Source: Muribaculaceae bacterium (GTDB lineage: Bacteria; Bacteroidota; Bacteroidia; Bacteroidales; Muribaculaceae). Taken from it: DNA of 10,362 bases. The notes under the pieces are model-generated. The model ran no database searches and was not told the DNA's origin. It saw only the letters and a program-made list of their open reading frames with translations. The stretch is from NCBI GenBank assembly GCA_902836725.1, contig CADFRV010000076.1, positions 1 to 10,362 of the forward strand, read 5' to 3'. Positions within the stretch are counted from its first letter, which is position 1. Every line of letters starts with the position of its first letter. The translations under genes and the position numbers were made by a program. Below are positions 5,832 to 10,362 of this stretch, piece by piece.

Positions 5832-7214
5832 TTATCTTCTGCCGCGTGGAGCTCTCTTGCGGGGAGCCTTGTCGGGCAGCTCTTTGATCTTTACATTCTT
5901 GAACCATACCTCGTCGCCATGGTCCTGCAGAAGGATATTGCCCTCTGCGCGGTTGCCGAAATTAGGCCAGTCGCGATACTTGCTGTATGCCACCAGAGCA
6001 TTGAACATCTGGTTGTTGCGGTTATATTCAAGCAGCTTCTCGCCGTTGAGCCAGTGCTCCACATGGTTGCCCATGACAATCACCACAGCCGTGTTGAAAT
6101 CGTTGATGTTAAACGGTTTCTTCTCCGGAGCAGGGATAAGGTCGTAGAGCGAGCCGAGCTTGCGGTTACCCTTCACACCGAGTTTGGCGTCGGGGTGGCG
6201 CTCGTCGTCAAGTATCTGGAACTCGCATCCGATGGCAGAACCCTCACCCTTGTTGAGATCCGGATCCACGAAATATTTGATACCGCTGTTGGCACCCTCT
6301 GTAATCTTGAAATCCACTGAAAGGATAAAATTCTTGTAAGTGTCGGTGGTCACGATATCGCCTCCGTTGGTAGACTCGCCTCCGTCGGCAGGCATCACTT
6401 TAAGAAGGCCGTCCTCTATCACCCAGCCCTTGGTGGGGAAAATATCGAGCTTGGCTCCGCGCCAGCCCTCGCTGTCCTTACCGTTGAACAGAAGTTTCCA
6501 TCCGTCGGCCACCTCGGCAGGCGAAAGCGTGTTAGGCACGGCATTCACCTCGGGAGCCTTTGTAGTGGTCAGATATCGGTCCACATCCTCGGTGCAGATG
6601 CGTATGTCGCGCCATGCCACCTTCTTCCCCTCCTGCGAGGGATCGCCAATGGCATGCACCTGCAGGGCGATGAACCCTTCCGGTGTCATGTCGTCCCAGA
6701 GGTTGGCACAGGGCACACCGTTGATCCATGTGGCGATGTGGTTTCCGGAAGCCTCTATGCGGGCTTTGTTCCACTGTCCGCGACGGAAAGCGCTCTTGGC
6801 ATCGGGATTTTTGGTAAGGGGATAGAGCCATCCGCGGCGGGCCTCGTCATATACACCGCCTGACCATGCGCGGTCGGAGGGATCGATCTCAAACTGGTAA
6901 CCGTGCACACGGCCTTTCTGATAATCTTTCTTGCTCTCGCTGCGGAACTGTACTCCGGAGTTCAGTCCGTCATCCACCTTGAACTCGAATTCAAGGATAA
7001 AATCGCCATATTTGTCTTTTGTGGAGAGAAACGTGTTGGGGGTGTTCATTTTCGAAACACCCACTATGGCGCCATCCTCCACTTTATACTCGGCGTTGCC
7101 GTTGAGTTTCTTCCATCCGCTGAGGTTCTTGCCGTTGAACAGCGGTTGCCAGTTCTGAGCCGAAACCACTGCGGCGCAGAGCAGGCACAGCAACATTATA
7201 CAGTTTTTCTTCAT
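5832..7214 (-). CDS. Exported protein with two DUF1080 (3-keto-disaccharide hydrolase-like) domains
   Basis: The DUF1080 family (PF06439) is a concanavalin-like beta-sandwich now linked to cleavage of 3-keto-glycosides. The 460-residue protein begins with a clear signal peptide (lysines, a hydrophobic core 6-15, cleavage likely after VVSA at 16-19), so it is periplasmic or secreted. Domain 1 spans about 23-207 (LFNGKNLSGW at 25-34, NSGVQFRS at 86-93, GYQFEI at 105-110). Domain 2 spans about 238-437 (LLFNGKDSEGW at 241-251, NSGIKYFV at 309-316, EFQILDD at 331-337, WFKNVKI at 427-433). Most family members have one domain, so this is an internal duplication. The tail PRKRAPRGRR is strongly basic. 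The start has an AT-rich leader. It lies 48 bases after Gfo/Idh gene 1, which may supply its 3-keto substrate. Confidence 0.9.
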   Translation of the reverse strand: MKKNCIMLLCLLCAAVVSAQNWQPLFNGKNLSGWKKLNGNAEYKVEDGAIVGVSKMNTPNTFLSTKDKYGDFILEFEFKVDDGLNSGVQFRSESKKDYQKGRVHGYQFEIDPSDRAWSGGVYDEARRGWLYPLTKNPDAKSAFRRGQWNKARIEASGNHIATWINGVPCANLWDDMTPEGFIALQVHAIGDPSQEGKKVAWRDIRICTEDVDRYLTTTKAPEVNAVPNTLSPAEVADGWKLLFNGKDSEGWRGAKLDIFPTKGWVIEDGLLKVMPADGGESTNGGDIVTTDTYKNFILSVDFKITEGANSGIKYFVDPDLNKGEGSAIGCEFQILDDERHPDAKLGVKGNRKLGSLYDLIPAPEKKPFNINDFNTAVVIVMGNHVEHWLNGEKLLEYNRNNQMFNALVAYSKYRDWPNFGNRAEGNILLQDHGDEVWFKNVKIKELPDKAPRKRAPRGRR

Positions 7215-7262
7215 TGCAATTATATATTCGGTAGTACGTTTTGATTTAGAGGGTGTTTAATC

Positions 7263-8693
7263 TCACACCATTTTATAGAAATCCTCCCACCCCTTGCGCG
7301 GAGGCATGCCCGAGAGCAGGGCGTTTGCGAAAGCGTTGTTGGTAAACTGCTTTGTGCGCGGATCGAAGAACAAGCGGGTGTTGAGGCGCTGCGCTATCAC
7401 ACCCAGACAGAATACCTGGCTGAGCACACCGTTGATCTCAAACGGCGAGCGGGTCTTCTCCTGGCCCAGACAGGCGCGCAGGAAGTTCTGGTAGTGGTTC
7501 GAGGGGCTCTGAGGCACCTCGGGAAGTTTCGACGCTATATCCTGTGCGTTCTTCGAGGGGATTATCTTGAGCGTGCTGCCATGGCTGCCCCCCTTGAAGG
7601 TGAGATCGCGTCCGTAGATTATCTTTCCGGGATTGAGCTGTGCCACGGGGGTGTCACCCTGGTTCGTGGCAGGCACATCGGGATTGTACTCAGAAGCGCC
7701 ATAGTTTGCAGGGAGCGGCGGCAGATTGTCTATGCCGTCATACCATGTGATATCGCACGGCGGCATGCCGTTGCGGGCAGGGAAACGGAACTGGATTGTT
7801 GACGAATAGGGGAAGAAATAGCTGTTGTGCCCGTTGGCATAAAGCATGTTCACCTCATATGGCAGTCCGAGTTCCAGGAATTCATGCGCCGTGTCGATGA
7901 GATGGGCGCCCCAGTCGCCGAGCGCTCCCATGCCGTAATCATACCAGCAGCGCCAGTTGCCCTGATGGTACTTCTCCGAATATCCGTGATAAGCGCACGG
8001 ACCGGTCCAGGTGTCCCAGTCGATATCGGCCGGCATGGTCTCGAAGCCAGGCATATGCGGTATGTTGGCGTCATAGTTGTGCCAGCGGCGCGGATTATTC
8101 ATATGTGCGGTAATGGCCGTGACATCGCTGATAATACCGGCGTCTTTCCACGCCTTGAACTGGAAATAGTTGCCCTCGGAGTGTCCCTGGTTACCCACCT
8201 GTGTCACAACATGCGGGTTCTTGCGGGCCATCTCCATCATGATCTCACCTTCGAGGAAGGTGCGGCACATCGGTTTTTCCAGATATATATGTTTGCCGTT
8301 GGCCATGGCGAGCATGGCGATCGGGAAATGCATGTGGTCGGGCACCGAGGCGCATACAGCGTCGAAATCGCCCGACGCCTTCTCAAACATCTCGCGGAAA
8401 TCGCGGAACCGTTTCGCTTTCGGATACATTCCCATCACCTTACGGGTGTGGGCGGCTCCCATGTCTATGTCGCAAAGCACAGTCACATCTACCATACCTG
8501 TGCGCGCGAACTCGTCGATATTCTGCTCGCCGCGGTTGCCGATGCCTATGTATGCAATGCGCACCTTGTCTTTCTTAGCCGAAGCCCACTGGTCGGAAGT
8601 AAGCGGAGTGGCCATGGCGCCACCCATACCGCCGAGAGCCACGCTCACGGCCGACATTCCCATTGTCTTGAGGAAATTTCTTCTGCTTGTCAT
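7263..8693 (-). CDS. Tat-exported Gfo/Idh/MocA family oxidoreductase 1
   Basis: This 476-residue protein is an NAD(P)-dependent sugar oxidoreductase of the Gfo/Idh/MocA family. The N-terminus MTSRRNFLK is a canonical twin-arginine signal, followed by a hydrophobic Ala/Gly stretch, so the folded protein with bound cofactor is exported to the periplasm. The Rossmann motif GIGNRG is at 50-55. The active-site EKP is at 139-141 with catalytic Lys140, and GDWGAHLID (259-267) supplies the conserved His264 and Asp267. A TTG start at 8720 is in frame but would add nine residues ahead of the Tat motif; the ATG at 8693 fits the family and lies 23 bases past the upstream stop. The substrate is unknown. 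With a DUF1080 protein next door, a glycoside 3-dehydrogenase role is a reasonable inference. No Shine-Dalgarno site is seen. Confidence 0.9.
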   Translation of the reverse strand: MTSRRNFLKTMGMSAVSVALGGMGGAMATPLTSDQWASAKKDKVRIAYIGIGNRGEQNIDEFARTGMVDVTVLCDIDMGAAHTRKVMGMYPKAKRFRDFREMFEKASGDFDAVCASVPDHMHFPIAMLAMANGKHIYLEKPMCRTFLEGEIMMEMARKNPHVVTQVGNQGHSEGNYFQFKAWKDAGIISDVTAITAHMNNPRRWHNYDANIPHMPGFETMPADIDWDTWTGPCAYHGYSEKYHQGNWRCWYDYGMGALGDWGAHLIDTAHEFLELGLPYEVNMLYANGHNSYFFPYSSTIQFRFPARNGMPPCDITWYDGIDNLPPLPANYGASEYNPDVPATNQGDTPVAQLNPGKIIYGRDLTFKGGSHGSTLKIIPSKNAQDIASKLPEVPQSPSNHYQNFLRACLGQEKTRSPFEINGVLSQVFCLGVIAQRLNTRLFFDPRTKQFTNNAFANALLSGMPPRKGWEDFYKMV

Positions 8694-8716
8694 ATTTGGT
8701 ATTGAGGATTTGTTTT

Positions 8717-8953
8717 TCAATTTTTACGGCGCTCTTTTTTCAGCATCCTGTAGAGCAGCCGCGGTATCAGGGTCAGCGCGTAAAGAAACAGAGTGAACAC
8801 GAGCACGTAGAAAAACGACGTGAACATCTCGCTCATCGGCGCGCCATAATACAATATCGCGCCCAGATTAAGGAGAACAGCTATCACGAACGAGATCAGC
8901 AGATACAGCAGTTCTCTCTTCTGGCTGCGGGCGGTAAACACTATGTCTTTCAT
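8717..8953 (-). CDS. Small two-helix membrane protein between the two Gfo/Idh genes
   Basis: I do not recognise this 78-residue protein. It has two hydrophobic segments, about 15-36 and 44-67, joined by a short loop (GAPMSEM). Basic residues at both ends (SQKRE near the N-terminus, KKERRKN at the C-terminus) predict both termini in the cytoplasm by the positive-inside rule. Its ATG overlaps the stop codon of the upstream Gfo/Idh gene (ATGA, 4-base overlap), so it is probably translationally coupled to it, and the next Gfo/Idh ATG follows 23 bases after its stop. It has no cysteine or histidine, so it is not an obvious haem or iron-sulfur protein. An anchor, assembly or quinone-side partner for the exported dehydrogenases is possible but speculative. 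Confidence 0.8.
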   Translation of the reverse strand: MKDIVFTARSQKRELLYLLISFVIAVLLNLGAILYYGAPMSEMFTSFFYVLVFTLFLYALTLIPRLLYRMLKKERRKN

Positions 8954-10257
8954 GCTTGCGTGTCTGTGACAGGGTTAAATTTTTTTGTGCCGTAGGCGGC
9001 ATAATCTATCTTGTACTCTTCCGGGAAGGGGAGTATCTGGCCGGTCTCAATAGCCTTATGTCCCCACAGGCAGAGAAGGCTTGCATAATATCCCTCTTCG
9101 GCGATGCGTGCGGGTTGTTTTCCGGTGATCACAGACTCCACAAAAGCGTCCACGAGCAGCGATGTGCCGTCGGTCTTGGGGCGCTCGCCAAGAATATACT
9201 CCCCCTTGTTGACATTCGCCGTCTCGGGCGCCCAGCTCGTTCCGGCGAAAGGTATCTCGTCGAACAGCGCATTCTCCCACGAATTTATCATCTGCAGGAA
9301 AGCCGGGGCCGGAGCCACCTCCTCGAAATAGTATTTGCCGCTCTCCGGCTCCACTGTGCCGAGGTTGCCCATGATCTTCTCCTCCAGGCCGTAGAACTTG
9401 TTGGAGATCACCGATCCGTAGGTAAGCGACTCGCCGGTGTCGTATCCGTAGATGCAGTGCACATTGTCGTGCACCTCGCGGCCGTCTTTCCAGAAAGTGA
9501 TGCCGCCATGCCCCATCACGCGGTCAGGCAGTTTGCCGAAGGCCCATGTGCCGATCTGCAGCTGGTGACAGCCAAGCTCCGACATCAGGCCGCGCGAGGA
9601 CTCACCGTACAGACGCCAGTTGATGAACTTCTCAAGCGACGGATCGGGCACCTCGCGGCGCCAGTCGCCGTTGCGGTTCCAGTAGGCGTTCACAGCCGAG
9701 ATCTTCCCGAATGTGCCCTGATGCACAAGATCCATCACCTTTATGTAGCGCGGATCAAACAGGCGCTGCTGCCCGGTAAAGAACAGGCGTCCGGAGGACA
9801 GATGGCGGTTGTACATGTTGAAACACTCCTCCATCGTGTAGCCGATGGTCTTCTCGCAATATACATGCTTGCCCGCGTCGAAAGCATCCATCACAATGCC
9901 GTAATGGGTATTGAGCGGGGTAGCCACAATCACTCCGTCCACTTCCGGATCGGCAAGCAGACGGCGGTAGTCCTTGTACACTTTTGCTTTGGGAGCGATT
10001 TTCAACGCGCCGTCGATCGACGGCTGATATATGTCGGCGATTGCCACTATGTCGGCTTTAGGGTTCTGTGCGAGGAAGCCCATAAGGAACTGCCCGCGCG
10101 AACCCGGGCCGATCACACCGATGCGGCAGCGGTCTTTCGCCGTATGATTCACTTCAGAAAATGCGGAGAGCCAGGGACTGGTGGCGGCAAGTATGCCGGC
10201 ACCCGCCACACCGAGCGTTTTCAGGAATTCCCTTCTCCCGAGATTGGTTTCTTTCAT
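8950..10257 (-). CDS. Tat-exported Gfo/Idh/MocA family oxidoreductase 2
   Basis: This 435-residue member of the Gfo/Idh/MocA family has a twin-arginine signal, LGRREFLKTLG (6-16), and a following hydrophobic Ala/Gly stretch, so it is periplasmic. The Rossmann motif GPGSRG is at 50-55. The active-site lysine sits in EKT (135-137) rather than the usual EKP. The second conserved block reads ELGCHQLQIG (227-236), keeping His231 but with Gln234 where Asp is common. An upstream in-frame ATG (10332) is rejected because the promoter at 10278-10308 lies downstream of it; starting at 10257 puts the Tat motif at the N-terminus. This is the first gene of the operon and overlaps the small membrane gene by 4 bases. 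Its substrate cannot be told from sequence; it is a distant paralogue of the other Gfo/Idh protein and may act on a related keto-sugar or glycoside. Confidence 0.9.
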   Translation of the reverse strand: MKETNLGRREFLKTLGVAGAGILAATSPWLSAFSEVNHTAKDRCRIGVIGPGSRGQFLMGFLAQNPKADIVAIADIYQPSIDGALKIAPKAKVYKDYRRLLADPEVDGVIVATPLNTHYGIVMDAFDAGKHVYCEKTIGYTMEECFNMYNRHLSSGRLFFTGQQRLFDPRYIKVMDLVHQGTFGKISAVNAYWNRNGDWRREVPDPSLEKFINWRLYGESSRGLMSELGCHQLQIGTWAFGKLPDRVMGHGGITFWKDGREVHDNVHCIYGYDTGESLTYGSVISNKFYGLEEKIMGNLGTVEPESGKYYFEEVAPAPAFLQMINSWENALFDEIPFAGTSWAPETANVNKGEYILGERPKTDGTSLLVDAFVESVITGKQPARIAEEGYYASLLCLWGHKAIETGQILPFPEEYKIDYAAYGTKKFNPVTDTQA

Positions 10258-10277
10258 GGTTATGAGCAATATGCCTA

Positions 10278-10308
10278 CAAAGTTAGCAATCTTTTGTTTA
10301 AATGCAAA
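10278..10308 (-). promoter_or_regulatory. Bacteroidetes-type promoter for the Gfo/Idh-DUF1080-ApbE-like operon
   Basis: On the minus strand, TTTG (10305-10308), a 19-base spacer and TAACTTTG (10278-10285) match the Bacteroidetes consensus exactly. Transcription would start near 10272, giving a leader of about 15 bases before the ATG at 10257. No other convincing promoter is seen before the downstream genes, so all five may share this one. Confidence 0.8.
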
Positions 10309-10324
10309 GAAAAATTCCGGAAGC

Positions 10325-10356
10325 TGTGTCACGGTGTATACCCATACTGTGACACA
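10325..10356. repeat. Inverted repeat upstream of the operon promoter, possible operator
   Basis: TGTGTCAC (10325-10332) and GTGACACA (10349-10356) form a perfect 8-base inverted repeat with a 16-base spacer. The pairing can continue inward with G-T wobbles to about 13 bp. It ends 16 bases upstream of the -33 element on the operon side. No T run follows on either strand, so a regulator site fits better than a terminator. A separate palindrome, TTCCGGAA (10315-10322), lies between it and the promoter. Confidence 0.45.
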
Positions 10357-10362
10357 TAAAAA

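Noticed and set aside
7827..8705. 292-codon open frame on the plus strand, opposite Gfo/Idh gene 1
   Set aside because: It is antisense to conserved Rossmann and EKP-containing sequence; the composition is typical of a mirror frame in GC-rich coding DNA.
8694..8720. TTG start adding nine residues to Gfo/Idh protein 1
   Set aside because: The ATG at 8693 gives a textbook Tat N-terminus. The TTG form would overlap the stop codon of the small membrane gene and has no ribosome-site support.
5039..10257. A flavinylation target for the ApbE-like protein within the operon
   Set aside because: I scanned the Gfo/Idh, DUF1080 and small membrane proteins for an S/D-G-A-T-x-S/T motif and found no convincing match.
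10258..10332. Upstream in-frame ATG adding 25 residues to Gfo/Idh protein 2
   Set aside because: The extension contains the promoter itself and would bury the Tat motif away from the N-terminus.
8956..10359. 467-codon open frame on the plus strand, opposite Gfo/Idh gene 2
   Set aside because: It is the shadow of a well-supported Gfo/Idh gene with a promoter, Tat signal and motifs. Its translation is His/Arg/Val-rich and shows no domain.
1..10362. tRNA or rRNA genes, CRISPR arrays, transposases, attachment sites
   Set aside because: No cloverleaf-like region, spaced repeats, transposase motifs or terminal inverted repeats were seen on either strand.

Overview
The window appears to join DNA from two bacterial phyla. 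Positions about 1045 to 10362 look like a gut Bacteroidales genome (Muribaculaceae or Bacteroides relatives). The evidence is the Bacteroidales-type PyrH and Frr proteins, promoters of the Bacteroidetes form TTTG-N19/20-TAnnTTTG, mostly AT-rich leaders without Shine-Dalgarno sites, and paired Tat-exported Gfo/Idh proteins beside a DUF1080 protein. Positions 1 to about 1030 look like a Clostridia-type Firmicute: an EcfT of clostridial sequence, a strong AAGGAGGG ribosome binding site, an intrinsic terminator and a classical -35/-10 promoter with an extended -10. The changeover falls at the last codons of frr, where Frr loses its usual family C-terminus. A metagenome assembly chimera is the simplest explanation.

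Layout from left to right: a sigmaA-type promoter reading left out of the window; a terminator; ecfT (-); the suspected junction; frr (-); pyrH (-) with its own promoter; a back-to-back promoter for a divergent DUF2130 coiled-coil, nuclease-like protein (+); a hairpin region between convergent genes; an AT-rich pentapeptide-repeat membrane protein (-); then a five-gene same-strand block read right to left from a clear promoter at 10278-10308. In transcription order this block is Gfo/Idh oxidoreductase 2, a 78-residue two-helix membrane protein, Gfo/Idh oxidoreductase 1, a tandem DUF1080 (3-keto-disaccharide hydrolase-like) protein, and a degenerate ApbE-like protein.

The five-gene block is the most interesting biology. 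Two exported Gfo/Idh proteins could oxidise the C3 hydroxyl of a glycoside, and the exported DUF1080 protein could cleave the resulting 3-keto-glycoside. The tiny membrane protein, translationally coupled to the first dehydrogenase, is a candidate anchor or electron-transfer partner. The ApbE-like protein hints at flavin chemistry but has altered key residues. These roles are inferred from family and context, not demonstrated. The pentapeptide gene lies just downstream on the same strand but differs in base composition and is probably an unrelated insertion.
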